This document shows, in pieces, positions 1-14,000 of a stretch of DNA of 64,000 nt. The translations under genes and the position numbers were made by a program. Source of the stretch: Melanocharis versteri (Eukaryota; Chordata; Aves; Passeriformes; Melanocharitidae); contig VZTG01001536.1 of the NCBI GenBank assembly GCA_013397845.1, positions 823,154 to 887,153 of the forward strand, given 5' to 3'. Position 1 is the stretch's first letter, and every line of letters starts with the position of its first letter. The notes beneath the pieces were generated by a model that was given only the letters and a program-made list of their open reading frames with translations, was not told the DNA's origin and did not search any database.

Positions 1-3000
1 CTTTAAATACGAGAAGTGAGTTTGCATAGAATTTTATCTTATGAAAATATGTTCTTTATAATTAGATATCTTTCTTCTAAAATATATTGTGGAATCCTTT
101 ATATGAGAAGCACCATGAGGTCCTTGCCTGAAAAAAATGCTTAAGATTTCATTTCACTCTTTATGGTAGATGAGGCTTTCTTTTTAAAAACTTTAGGTGC
201 ATAAGGCAACCATAACAGTTTAACAATCCAGGTCAAATAGATTTGATTACAGAATTTTACTGAATGTCTTTTGGAAAGTAATTATTATGGATGATACTAC
301 AACAGGAATACTTCCCACAAATAGGCAACACAGAGGAATCAGTGAAACATAACAGCATCACAGCAGGATGTTGACCAGTATGCCATGCCTGAAATTCTTA
401 ACTTCTTACTTACAGTCTTCATCATAAGATTTAGGGAACTCTGGATACAAGTAGTCTAGTAATTAAATAACTTATTGAAAAAAAATTCTGTAAAATAAAA
501 ATTCCCTAAGTTATATGTAAATGCTGCTTTCGCTTTTCTTCACAGTCTCTTCCTGCTTTTGATGTTTGCAATTCTTAGTAGGAAAGGCTAAAACAAATCT
601 TCTATATAGCATTGTCAAATACAAAGAACATTGATCTGAATATGACAGCCAATGTATTGGAACTGCCAAAACAGTGCATCGATGCTCTTTATGTTTTATA
701 AGTATTGAAATATCTCAGAAGTGATGTACTTCATTATTTTGAAGGCATGGTTTTTATAATACCCATTTCTCCTTCAAATCTAATCAATTGTTTGAATTGC
801 TTTGAAAAAATAAAAGTAGATGAGTATTCTCAGAATACAAAAATGTTGAAAATGGAAAAATGCATTCTGGCTTTCCTTTGTCTGGATTTTGAAAAGCTGT
901 CTTTGAAAACTTATATCACTATTAGGCAGAAGTGCATATAGAGGTTATGAAATCAAATTATTCACTGAATTGTGGCCAGAGACAGGTTTTCTAATCAGAG
1001 AAGCAGGTGACTGAAATAAGCATTACAGTGGAAATGCCGTTGCTCCATTGGTGTTCCTACTTCATTACAATGTTCTTCTTAATACTAAAACTTGATGAAC
1101 TATAGACAGACAACAGTTTACTAAAGTTTTTGCTTTCAGTCCATTATTACTTCTAATTTGGCTTTAATTAAGATTAGCCAAAGTTGCGATCTACTACTTG
1201 AATCTCTGATGTCAAGGTTTCATTCTGCTCAGTGACGCTAAAAGCAAGGCATCCATAGTTTAACTGATGCAGTTATTTAATGAATAGCTTCCTTTATTAA
1301 AAAAAAAATAAAGGTGAAAAAACTTAGCTGTCATCCTATAGGCAAGTTTCCAGATTTTTTAAAAAAATTTTATATCTTTCATAGCCAACAATACAAATAA
1401 AAAAAACCCAAACTAATACAGAGTTATTTTAACTGTTGATAGTATTTACTATTCATTTAGCAGACCACAGCAACAAAGATATCTTGAATAACATGCAGTT
1501 CAAGGAGCAATATATTACTATAGACAATAACTGTGTTCTGCCTCACAAAAAGGTGAAATATGTCTGAATGGCTTGAGGCACAAAGAGCAAGAAAAGCAAC
1601 AACAAAATTAAAACACAGCATAAATATACTCAGTTTCTAAATATACTAGCATTCAGTGCTTATTTTCATGGATTATTTTTTCAAGTTGTTATTTGGAATT
1701 CAAAATTTACCAAATTTTCCCAATATGTTTTTCTCAAAGGCTTGATGCTAGGCGGATATAATTATTACTAAAATGCTGTTTGCAGTTTTAAAGGTTGCTT
1801 GACATTAAAGAATCATAAAACCAAACATAAAATATTTCGCTGCAGGAAGTATGTTCTTTTGGAAGTATGCTTTTTAATATTCTTAGTGACTGTGTGTTGA
1901 AAACAGATTTTTATGTAAATTGTAGATGTCTAAATGCTTAAAAATGTTCATCATAAATTGTGGTGGTTAGTTGATTTTTCAGATCCATCACTTTATTGTG
2001 AAAATTTTAAATCTTCTTTTGACAGAAGACTACTTCCAGTAAAGAAATAACTACTCTATTTTTCGTGATGAATGCTAGCGTTCATTTCTTACTAGTTGTT
2101 TGAAGTCACATTCTTTTACATTCTGAGTACTTGGCTCATGCTAGTGTTTCTGTGAGCTTACAAGAACATGAATTCTTCAATGAAATTGTTCGTGAATAAA
2201 TACAGCATATGGCTTCAAAGGGAGTTCAAGGAAAGGTACTTTGGTGGTGGGTTTTTTCCTTTAAAAATAAAAACGTAAATTTTTGCTCCACCCAAGGTGA
2301 AATCTTAGAATTCTTCATTCTTTGAGGATGCCAGCAGGTTTGATGTACAGTATAGCCTGAATCTCAACTTTGTGCTGCTTACCTTTTTCTTAAAAGAAGA
2401 AAAGTTTGCTACTATTATTATTGCTGTAAATTCTGTAGAAAACCTCCATCCCTTTTCCTAGAAATAGCATCCATATCCTATATTTCTGTTTGTAAAAGTA
2501 CTTCTGCTCGTATTTCCAAAAGATTTTGTTTCCGTCCAGGTGACAGAACAGAGTACCTATTTATTTTGTACCTAAACTAGTGTGCCTAATTGTTACTTTG
2601 AATCAAGTGGTCTCAGTCTGAGTAACGCCAAGCTGTGATTTTGCTATACATCAAGTAAAAAATATCAAGAGCTGTGCTTTAATGAAAGCAAATCTAAGTG
2701 GTCTCATCTTGCTCTGTGTTGTCTCTAAGAACAGAGACTGGTAAATGATCACTCATCCAGATTTTCTCATGCAACGCAGTGCAATGATGATTTAACTAAA
2801 CATACTTATTGAGTGCAAACAATGAACGGGAACAGTAAACAGACAGAAAATGAAATAAATTGATTCAAGGGAGCTGCATACACTAACACAATCCAAGTGC
2901 AGGCACATCTTGGATCCCTTCAGCTTTCCTCTTTCCTTTGGAGCCAAAACTCTCATACAAAAAGCCATAGCTGATCTAACTTGATCTAAGATCATGATGC

Positions 3001-6000
3001 CAGTGAAAATGATGTCCGGGTACTTTGTAATACCTCTATTTCCTTTCCTTGTCATCTGTCTGTGATAGTATCCATATTACTTTAATAAGAATCAGATATG
3101 GTCTTAGATGCCACTAAAACCTAATCTTGGAAAAATATGAAAAAATGCTGCCCACAAAACCTGTATGAAAAATTTGAGTCTAGATTTTGGTGAAGTCACT
3201 TTGCCTTTAAAGTAAATGGTGTGAAATGTGAACTTAACAATGCTACCACATTGCATTTTTTCTTCTATCCACACTTGCACTGCAAATGTGTTCTCTTATT
3301 TAAAGATAATGGCAGTCAGACTGCCTAGTTTACCAGTGTTTGTGTCCCGAATCAGTTAAAATAAATTCAGCAACTCTTGTTTGCTCTTGAGACTTATTCC
3401 ATTTATTTCTCTAATGTAGTTAAGTATTAAATCACTCATTGTTTTCAGCAATTTATCTAAAATTGTCACTGCCTTGGAACTTTTTTTTCATAAATATAAT
3501 CATTGTGTTTAGCTAAATAGAAAAAGTAAGTAAGCAAGGATGCCAGATCATGTTAATAATTTTTACGGCTCCTACATGCTTAGAATTAGCAGTGGTGTTC
3601 AGGATTTGACTAACAAGTAGATTAACAGAAGGGAGCTGGGCAGACAATAGAATGTGTTTTATGATTAATTTGAACTATTAGGGGTGAAAATGTCTATAGG
3701 TCTGTCAAATTCTAGTTCTGATGAATGCACTATGGTTAATAAATTACTGTAGCCCTTTTAAAGAATAATAAACCAGACCTAATTTCATTTTCATTCATTA
3801 TATTTTTGTTAAGCCTGCCTTTACATTTGTTAAGTTTGCAAGCTCACACTGAAATCTTATTCGTGGTCAAAAAGTTTGAGAGTTTAAGTTTTCTAAGTTC
3901 TATTGCTGTGATGGCTGCGTTACTAGTACCAGCATTTTAATACCTGCATACATCATTCGAGCCATTCAGATATCAGCAGTGTTTTCTGGAAAAAAATAAA
4001 CAAACCTTTACATAAACAAGGAAGGGAAGAGGTTTGAGTAGTTCGTTTTGTTTTTTGGGTTTTTTTACTACTTCTTAAACATTAGTTATAAAGTATGCTT
4101 GGTTGTGATTATATTTGGTATAGAGAGCTGAGAAAATTGATGACCCTTTATCAATGAAAGAGGTACCTTTTACCAGAAACAGATTGTTCTCAGCTTCTGT
4201 AAATCAGGCAGTTTGTTTGCTTCAGGAGAACTGTACCATCTGGCAACAGCAAACAGGTGTTAGAGATTTTAACTAGTTCCCAAGTCTATGTGTATTTTCT
4301 TAAGTCATGGGAAAAATTAAAAAGAAATAATAGTATTTTTTTCTGTCTCATTGATTGAAGATTCAGATGTATACCTTTTTCAGTGTCAGGGCATCACTGA
4401 GCCACAGATGAAAACATGTCTCTTCAGGTGACTCATTCTCAAATTTCAATTAGGCAAACCAGCAATGTACCAATTGATTCTGTCTATAAGGACATGTCTC
4501 TAACACTGAGGGAACTTTTCAAAAGCACAAATACTATCTTCACCTACTAACTTTCAACTGCTCTCTTTCTTCCCAACTTGAATTGTCATACAAACGATTT
4601 AACAGCTGGCTCGAACAGTAGCCAGGTAGTAGCAGTAAGGAAGAGGTATTAAATCAGGATATTGCAGTCATTGCATTTTAACACAGACTGCACATTTCTT
4701 TGAAATTGTACTGAGCTCTTGCCCTGAGCTATACTCAATACTGAATGTAACAATTTGACAAAGTCGCTATAGCTAACATATGTTCTTAGTATTTGGTGAT
4801 TTAGCTTTCTGACTGGAGTTCATGGTTCTATTATAAAACGGAGTGATCTGGGACTTTTCACACTGATGATATTCCATTGTCTGCCAGAATTGTCTAGCTG
4901 AGATCAGTGGGGATCCTCCCCACTGGGAGTCTCAGGGTACGTACAGTCCAGCTGCAAGCAGTTTTTCCTGAAGAACTACTTATTTTTCTATTTCTATTCA
5001 CATCAAAAAATTGCTCACATCAGCTGTGTTGGTATGTATGCTGTTAAGCTTAGCTGACAAAAAACAAATGTACAGATTTTCTAGGTCGTTCACAACTGTG
5101 GTATATTACATTCTGGACTGAAAAAAAAAATAAAAATTAACCATCTCCTAATATCAGTCTGCCTTTATCCCACTGAGACTTCTACCAAGTTAATTCAGAT
5201 CAATTTCAAGAGCTCTTGAAAAATTATTATACTTACATAAAAATTATTATATATTATTATTATTTATTCAGGTGAACATTGGATGTTCAACATTTTATAG
5301 TTCTTAACATATTAGAATATAATAGTCACAGAACATAAAAAAGAAGGTACATATCTTAGTGCTAGACAAGCAATTAATTTTCCTTTGAGGGGAGAGGAAG
5401 GTAAAGAGAAATAAAAATATCCATCAAGATTTTGGAAATTCATGATGCCAAAGCAGTTTTGTAATGAAACTGGGGATATATGCATCTACAGTAAAATTTT
5501 CCTCCAGAATGACTTGTTTTTGTTTTGATTCCTAACTCTTGGGGAACACTTATTTGACCTAAGAAAAATAAAATTTAATTTCTTCTGTATTGTTTAAATA
5601 TATATTTCATATTTGTATGGCATCTTTTAATTTTCATCATATAGACAGAGTTTTCAGTTTGTGAACACATGACTGTTCAAATGCAAATGCTACAGGGGGA
5701 AAGAAGAGAGAGCAGTAAGTTCTTAATATCTAATACTGGGAACAGGATGGGAAAGTTTTATCTGGGCCACTAGATCCTGGGTAATTAGGCTCTCATTTTC
5801 CTTCTCTTTTATATTGGATGATATGGATCCCCAGTATATCTGTAGAATCGTTTCTGAGGTCACTTCTGAAAGAGTGTCATGAATTGTGAATTTGTACACT
5901 AAAACATTTAGTTATGGCCTGTATATGACCATAAACCAAAGTGACAGTTTGATAGCTTGCCTGTTGAACTCCATTTTGAAAGACTCACTTTATATTTTAT

Positions 6001-8264
6001 GTCCCTTTCATTTGTGGCTTAGTGCTTCTCAGTTGCCACTTAATGTTGCAATTGTGTAAAGCATACAATATATTGTCTGCTTAGCATTTGAATCTAAGGG
6101 TACTTGGTAGGGCTAAAAGATGTCCCTATGCTTTACTCTTCCATTGGTAACAATAGGTAAAATTTCTCTGTATGGCTAATTAAACCCGTTTGCTGGGGAA
6201 GTGAGGCTTTGTTCAAGATCCCTTTCAGTTCATTTGTGAATCCTCACTCTTTCCTCCTCACCTCTCCTGATAGATTTTGAACATTCTGGCTGTGAAGGCT
6301 TCTGATAAGTTTTTGGGATAACTTCTTGGCGTGATACTGGATGGGTCAAACAGGAGTGATGCACAGCTGGATCCACCTATTCTTTGCTAAACAGTAAAAA
6401 AACAGTTGTGGGGAAATTTGGTAATGGGTAACAGCCTTCGATGTTGTGACCATGAAATAGAGTTCAAAGTCCTGGGAGGAGTGAGGAAAGAGAACAGCAG
6501 AGTGAAGATTTTTATTCAGGAAGCTGTTTGGGTCCCATGGGAAGCAGCTCTGAAGGGTAAATGAAGTCAGGAAAATGTCAGGTCTGTAAGGACAGCATTC
6601 TTCAGGTAAAAAAGTGGTGCCTCCCATCTCTGCAGAGAGGGATATCCAAAGATACTGAGAAAATAGGTCATACTTTGAGATACCATACAGTATCTCTTTA
6701 CAGTACTGTTTAAGGTCAGTCTACATCTGAAAGTAAGCAGAATGATTGATGAGGCATATATGCATATAGTTATATATGCACAGCTATATGTACACACGTG
6801 GTTTTCAATATACAAAATCATGTTAGTTACTTCGCAAACAGTCAGAAAGTACCTTCAATCAGTTTCTTTCTGCCACAAACTTATTTTTATATTTTCTTTA
6901 TTATATATTGCTGAGTGTGGGTATCTACCTTTATAAAGTATTACATTTTAGTTTCAAGTTTTTCATATGCTTACAGAATAAATAAACCTTTCAGTTAAAT
7001 GACACCACACATGAAATAATTGAGTTAATTTAGGTCTTGTTGTTTGTCATTTGTTTTCTTTAAGAAGATATTAAGGACACTGAAATTAACACTACAGAAG
7101 TCCTTGGGTTGGCAAAATTGAATGTAGCAGAATTAATGCAATTCTATCAAATTTTAGGGTGCAGGGAGACAGATTGTCGTGGAAGTATCATTAGTTATCT
7201 GCTCAACTCAGGTAGGTACCTGAGTGACTTTGGATATGTGGTCTTTCAGGTTGATACTTTCAAAATCTGTGTCATTGTAAGCACAGGTTTTGAAATGTTT
7301 TTGAAACCTCTAGTGTGTCTGTTACCAGGTGTAAAATTGTACAAAGTTCGAATGTGAGCATAACCTTATTTATAGTGCTTCCTGTAATGGTATACATTGG
7401 GAACACAGATTAATAACATAAATCTGTAGCATTGCACTGTAAAAATAATATCAGAACAACAATTAATTCTAAAATTAGTTCCTACATTTGGAAGTATTAG
7501 TGAGTGCTTTTACATGAAGAATATCTATATCATAGATAATTTCCAACTAATAATTGAAGTTTGAAGACTTTATAGGTAGCAACAAATAAAGTATTAAAAT
7601 AGTACATTATATATTGGTGGGGTTTCCTAGAGTCCATTCTAATATTTTGCAACAACTGCATATTTTTTGGTTTTAATCACCTCATTAGGACATAATGATC
7701 TTCTTGCACTGTTATAGCAGATAGCCTGTTAATGGGCTGGAATAAAACATAAAGCTATCAGGGGCATATATTAGGGTTGATTAAGCACTGCGTTGCTTCA
7801 GTTTTAGTCTAGTGTTACCCCACTGAAAGCAACTGAAAGACACAACTAAATAGGTATAGTAATGCACTGGGGAAATTAATCTTTTAACTTTGTTTTGGTC
7901 ATTGAAAAGAGAAGCAGCATCTGCACTAAGGAAAGTGGTTTAGTGCAGTGAATTATACTTGGATAATTTTCGGTGTGATCAGCACTATGCTAAGGCCTTC
8001 AAATTGAGAAAGAAACAAGCTTAATATATCTTCTTTCAGCATTAGGTGTAAGTATGACTTTTACCACTGGATTGCCTATCATAGGCTGAATGAAGGCTTA
8101 GTCTTCATAGATGTATGTATGGATAACCATTTTTAGCATGTAATCTGATAGATACCAAAAACCAAATTTGTAAGTATATCCTGAAGTATATGAAAAGATG
8201 GCACTCATTTAAAACCTAAGAAGTGTTCTAAAGAAAAGTAGTGGCATGAAAAAAAAAATCAGTG
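1..8264. other. AT-rich non-coding DNA, no gene seen
   Basis: This stretch is AT-rich and stop-rich in every frame. The open frames present (for example 705-941 plus, 2792-3055 minus, 6346-6627 minus, 7109-7357 plus) are under 100 codons, show no domain I recognise, and have no convincing splice-site framing. Minor landmarks are a T/G tract at 4043-4068 and an ATT-rich stretch at 5222-5268. I recognised no interspersed repeat here. It could be intergenic or intronic; the sequence alone does not decide. Confidence 0.6.
5222..5268. repeat. AT-rich imperfect (ATT)n low-complexity tract
   Basis: The run is made almost entirely of ATT and TAT units broken by single changes and by a short ACTTACA interruption. 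It is an imperfect low-complexity tract, not a clean microsatellite. Confidence 0.6.
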
Positions 8265-8338
8265 AATAAAAAAACCCCCAAAAACAAAAACAAAAAAACA
8301 CCACCAACAACAAAGAAACCCCAACCAAACAAACCCCA
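8265..8338. repeat. A/C-rich low-complexity tract
   Basis: About 74 bases consist almost only of A and C on the plus strand, as runs of A separated by CCCC, CACC and CAAC. A pure A run sits just upstream at 8249-8258. The open frames on both strands here (8228-8422 minus, 8262-8456 plus) encode only biased Lys/Pro/Thr or Phe/Leu/Gly peptides and are artefacts of the composition. Similar tracts occur at 21917-21985 and 36250-36355. Confidence 0.8.
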
Positions 8339-8344
8339 AGAACT

Positions 8345-11001
8345 CATGGGGAGATTGAGGAAGAAAGAAAAAACAGATAGTACAAAATGCTCAGTGTCAA
8401 GAGGCAAGACTTTTTTCATCATGCAGAGGACAGATTTGTTACTTTTTGTTGGTTAAACAAGAATATGTTTACAGGTTACTTCTTTTTCTGATTTGTAAAG
8501 GACACTGTCTTTTTGTGTTTTTAAAAAGATGTAAGAGATTTTAGGAATACAGTGGGATAAGAGAGAGGGCAGCATTTAATGAAAGGTTTTATTTTCCAGA
8601 GAACTGGAGCAGGGGCAGTGGCCTTAAACACAGGCACAAGACGATTTTTTGTTGTGAAGAGTTTACCACACGAAAGTGAGGGGTGCAGGGCTGAGCATCA
8701 CATGCTCTTAACAGCACCGTGCTGTCAACCTCTCTATCTCTCTATGTATCTATCTAATTGCTGCCATAAATAATTCAAACAATACCGCCCATGAGTAGCC
8801 ATGGTATTAGATCCTGTCCTAGGACAAAGGACAAACTCATATGTCAAATCTAAGTATGTGATCCATCAAATGTGGACTAGTATCTTGTTTTCTGACGGTT
8901 AAATTGTTTACATGCTTAACATATCTGCAATTGAACCTACTCAAAGTACTCACCATGTAGGGATGCTGTAGGGTCGTTTTCTACATGCCTCTATGTCATA
9001 CCTAAGCCTGTCTTGCAGTTCATAAACCAGATATTCCACTCTAGAGCAGCAGAAATCCTTAGGCCATGAATGCATGTAGTAACATATCAGATTTCAGCAT
9101 GTCAGTCTCAGTAATTGTTCTGTCCACCGTTTATATTGTAACACGGACATTACAGCATTTAATCAATAACCGTGGTTGTAAACATGCTTCAGTCTGTAGT
9201 AATGGAAACTCTAACCTTTTAGAGGATTGGCCACTTCTTGGCCACTGGAGTAGAGAGGAGATTGTCATGGCAGACACTCATCTTGCCTCCCTTCTCTTAA
9301 AGCAGAAAAGACACAACACAACCAGAAATAGCAGATTTGTGGGGCTGGAAGCAGTGTGATCAGCTTTTCCTTTGTGAGACATCTAGCTTTAGTATTCTTC
9401 ATAAAGCGTACCCCAACTTCTGTTCCCTGTTCTAAGTGCTATTTGTGTATTTTATGTAAACACTGATAAATGTTACAATCAAAGTTGTACAATAATGCTG
9501 GCCTATATTCACCTGTGTTCTCAGGTGCGTGACCTCATTTGCTGAGATACTAAATCACAATGCCTTTTTCCGTATCTCTGTAGACTTTTGTCTCTTTACT
9601 CACGAGGGTACACCTGAGGTAAACAGACTAAGAATGGCATGAATTTTTTGGTTGGTGGTTAAGGAACCAAGGATACAGTGATTAAGGAACTGTGGGATAT
9701 GTGCAATATAAATGTAAATCAATTCAGGTGAATGGAGACCTAACCATAGTATCCTAGAACTTTCATCAGTATTCCAAGGTATTAATCGTGTAAGTTTTCC
9801 ATATTTGTCTGCAAAGCAGACTAAGCTGGTTGTCTATACCTAGAGGGATATTTTTTCTGTTGTTTAGATAAAAAGAAGGTAACAAGCCAAATCTCTTTTA
9901 GTCATTTATCTACAGGTCTGTTGTAGAAACCTAAACACTGAAGTACACCCTCTCCTCCTTTTGCAAAACCTGCATATGTCATGCAGTGCAGCACTGTGTC
10001 AACATATTCCACTTGCTCCAGTGCAGCACTGAGCGCAGGTGTTCTAGCTCGTATTCTGAAAATTGCATGCCTTCAGTAGCTCATCTCAGTGCTTAGGCCA
10101 ATTAACCCTCCACTTTGCAGAACTGCTCAGTTCTGGTGAATTGCTACTCTGACACAGTTTCGTTTGGTTTCAAGGCTGGAAACCTTTTATTCACTGGTAG
10201 CTCTTGCATTTGCATTACAAAAGGCCAGCATTTATCTCGAAGTGTCTAGGCCAGGTGAATTTCTGCTTTGCGGCCTGGTTGCGAATCCTGTTTTCAGGCC
10301 CTAAGCTTTCCTTATATAGGTCATTTGCATGCTTACCTAGGTTATAAATGTGGGATCAGGTGCCTAACAGATATGGTGATGCTCTATGTTACCACATCTA
10401 GTGGGATCAGGGCTTTCCATATAAATGGTGAAACATTGCTCAGAGATCACAAAGCAGGACTGTAGCAAAGTGTAAAACCCAAAGACCCTAAATTCAGTCC
10501 GGGGTCTTGAGCAGTGTGTTGCATCATAATTCAGAAATATGTCTGCCTGCAAATAAAGATACAGCAAATATCTGTGAATACCAAGGACAATTTTTTGCTC
10601 AACATTTAATTAAAAGGAGTCAGGTTCAGCCTGCAGCTATTCCCTGAGAGCTGGAGTAAGGGATTTGACCCTAACTCAAATTAAACCATAAAGTTACTGA
10701 TACATTGTGGGTCTCTGATAATTTCTTGACTGACACATTTTCCTTGGCTAATGGGATTTTATTAAATGTGATATGTAGCTGTAAGATCACATTTATCCAG
10801 GTAATGTTTCTTTATATCTGCATTAGAAATAAGTAGACAGACCAATGAGTCAAGAATTACAGTGGGAAGTAATTGCCTAATGGGATAAAAAGTAACCAAC
10901 AGTAGCATATTATTCCAAAAGTAAAAGTCTCACATCCTAGTCACAGGTGTGTAAATCAGTAGAATAATTTCCTAAGACATTTTGTTGCTAAGAATCTACT
11001 G

Positions 11002-11002
<1 letters not shown>
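8345..11002. other. AT-rich non-coding DNA, no gene seen
   Basis: No gene or recognised transposable element is visible. It holds short biased frames such as 9066-9359 plus (97 codons), which encodes no domain I know. A pair of identical 13-bp perfect palindromes lies at 9984-9996 and 10019-10031. An imperfect CTCTCTAT/CTATCTAT tract lies around 8729-8756. Confidence 0.55.
9984..10031. repeat. Two copies of a 13-bp palindrome
   Basis: The sequence CAGTGCAGCACTG occurs at 9984-9996 and again at 10019-10031. Each copy is a perfect inverted repeat of CAGTGC around a central A. The start-to-start distance is 35 bp. I know no factor for this exact site; it may be a chance local duplication. Confidence 0.6.

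Positions 11003-11034
<32 letters not shown>
11003..11034. repeat. (AAT)n microsatellite
   Basis: About ten uninterrupted TAA/AAT units form a clean trinucleotide microsatellite in otherwise unique AT-rich DNA. It is likely length-polymorphic between individuals. Confidence 0.95.
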
Positions 11035-11035
<1 letters not shown>

Positions 11036-14000
11036 CCATTTTGTCCAACATTTTCCCTCTAACTAGCATGGTTTAGTTTAGCTCTTTCCTAATATGCTCA
11101 AGACGTAGTTAAGATACTTAAAAATCAGTTTCCCAAGCAAACCCATCTGTACAAAACACTCATTTTGTATTTTTTAACATAAATAAGTGTATTTTTAGTG
11201 GTTTGATGAAATGTTGTGAGCTGCTTTTAAGAGTATTGTCTTAGAATGAAATGCTACAATTCTCAATATGAATTTCCAATCATTCTCTGTATATGTGTGA
11301 TAAGACTTATTTTAGTTCTGTTTACTTCCTATTAGGAGACACGGTGTATAATTTTTCACTTCTACTAGAAACAAAAGCCCTTTAAATATTATTTTCTTTC
11401 CATTGATATAAATGAATTTCTGTGAACTCTGAAAACATCGTTCTTTTCATTTCTCTATGAAAAAGTCAAAATTATTCATGAATAACACAAAGCATTGTTA
11501 GGAATTTTGGGTTGTACTGATCATACTTAAAATAAGTGCCTTGTGCATTCAACACCAATCATAATAAAATTGCAAACTTCCATCTTTCCGAGTGCTTTGC
11601 TGTTCTGAGTATGACTAAATGAACCAGGCTGCATTTGCTGCATATATTTCTGGAAGAATACAATTTTCGAAAAGTATGGCTTCCTTTTTCTTTCTGTTTT
11701 GGGATCAATAGTATATACAAAAAACTGAAATTGAAGGCGGAAAGCCCAAAGCTGAAGGGCTTGTTTTTACAGATTTACTTTTGTGGACATTTTGTTTGGA
11801 AGCTTGGAGCAATTTAAATTAAAAAGATAAAGAAAAATAATTATAATATAAAGAAAAATGTGGTTATCCTGAAAAATTTACTGGGTTGGCTAATAGTAAG
11901 AGGTTTCATATTGCCTTGATATACCCATAAAGTAATTTGATTGCTGAATAGTTCAAATTTTTTTTATTGTGTGTTTGCTGCTTTTCCAAGCTTAATATGA
12001 GTCTTGATAGTAGATTGTAAAAAGTGCATGCACTTGTTATATTTGTGTCCTTGCGGGTCATTATTTTTTTTCTAGACAAGTCCGTAATTGATTTGGGTAA
12101 ACTTGGTATATTTTGTAAAAGAGGTGCACTGGTTTTTGTAAAATTAGGAAGAGAGCACAGCAGTGATATAAGCCACAAGGTTCACCTCTAGCATCAGAGG
12201 AGAACTGCAGTGGTCATCTTGTATCATTAGGGGCACGTCTTTAAAGTTACATCTTTTAATTAGTGTTGAAGTTCAAGCAAGAAGGTAGGGGATTCATTCT
12301 ACCAGTTACCCTTTCTAAGAATGGTTTATGGATATCTTTTGTCATCCAACAATTGGTGAAAATAACCTACATATATCCTAAAGATTGATTAGGAGATATA
12401 TTAAAAGAAACTCAGAGTTTAAATCTGCCACAAAAGTGTTAAATATTATATTTTGAATGATCAAAATTAACTCTTGTTTGCTTTCATTATTTCAACAAGC
12501 TTTGAGTAAGGTCTTTGCTCTCAGAAGGACTCTATAAATACTTCCGAGGTCTTTGGTAATGGATATTAAATTTACTGTCTGAATTTGAAAAATATGAATT
12601 TATTACCCACTTTAAACTTAGCCCAATTTATTTAATATTAAGTTTTCATTAATTAAATGTTTTCGTCTTGCATCTCTAGTGGAATTTGAAATGTCCCCAT
12701 TCTGTCATTGAGGCACTTGGCAGAGCCATTGAAACTCTAAATTCTTAGTCACAAACTGCAGGTTTTCTCTTATAAAAGGAACAAAGTGAAAAGAAACCAG
12801 TGTTGCTTGATCTAACTACTTATTATCATCATTATATTCACCATATATTAATGTTATTTGACATTACTTTAAATTCCTGTACACTTTGTGTGCCTTTGCG
12901 TATTGTAAATTGCACTATAATTTTTATTTATCTGAAGCTTATGTACTACATTAGTTTAAGCTTCACCACAGGCTTTGTCCCGTTCTTTCAGACAGTATTA
13001 AATGACGAAATAAGTAATGTCATAATGAGCTAGCAGTGTCACCACAGTCTCAAACAAATAAAGGCTTAATATAGTTGCTGAAATAAATTGAAAGACTCTC
13101 ATTAACTTTCACCATTCATCAGATTGTCCCTAATTGTTCATCACGAAGATTGTTAATCAGAAAAGCAGGATAAGGTTTAGCTCATTTGACCTTGTGTATC
13201 TTTATGACTGCTGTATTATGCGTAGATAGTTTGGCGCATCTCTTAGTTTTAATTTTCTGTAGTTTGTGTACATAAGCATGAAAAGTAGCAGGCCTTTTTG
13301 TTTTTTTTTTTCAGCAACAAAAACCAAGTATGTAAATGTGGCTTTGTAAAGAGGCGTTTAATGTGTATTTCTTGTATCATTATATGATGCTAATAAAAGT
13401 CTACAGTGTATTTTATGTGAAATAGAGAGGAGAGTCATTAATGTCAGATGTCATAGTAAGGCTATATTCCTAGTTAGCATCAGCAACTATTCAGCAGTGG
13501 TGCAAAACTTAATCGTGCTGTTGTTTCCTTAATCTGTTTCTTTCTGAACCAAATTTGATAATGCAAGTAACCTCATAATCTATTTGACATTAATATTCCA
13601 CATGCACAAGGAATGGAAGTAGTGTGTATTAATGAAGACCATAGTATTGTGATTTTCCAACAGCAGAATAAGAACAGATTTGAAGGAGAGGAAATATTTC
13701 CTGACTCCTAGTGCTTTAGCTTCAGGCTGATAAATAGCGTGGTTTGGAATCAATTTCAGCATTGATCTGAAAGATAATCCTCTTCACAACAACCACGTCC
13801 AGAGGTTTTTACTGTTAGGTGTGAAAATGAATGGCAGGTCCTAAATAAATAATAAAAAAAAAAGAAATAGAAAATGGAATGAGGCCTACAGGGAGAGGGT
13901 TAGGTAGTTATTTTTCTGTCACACATGAGCTAATACACTGCAGACATTTATCTAGAAAAAAAAGCGAGCTGTACATGGAAAGGGTATTTATTTTCTTAAT

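Noticed and set aside
12970..13260. Conserved non-coding enhancer with homeodomain-type TAAT cores
   Set aside because: TAAT cores are common in any AT-rich DNA, and conservation cannot be judged from a single sequence.
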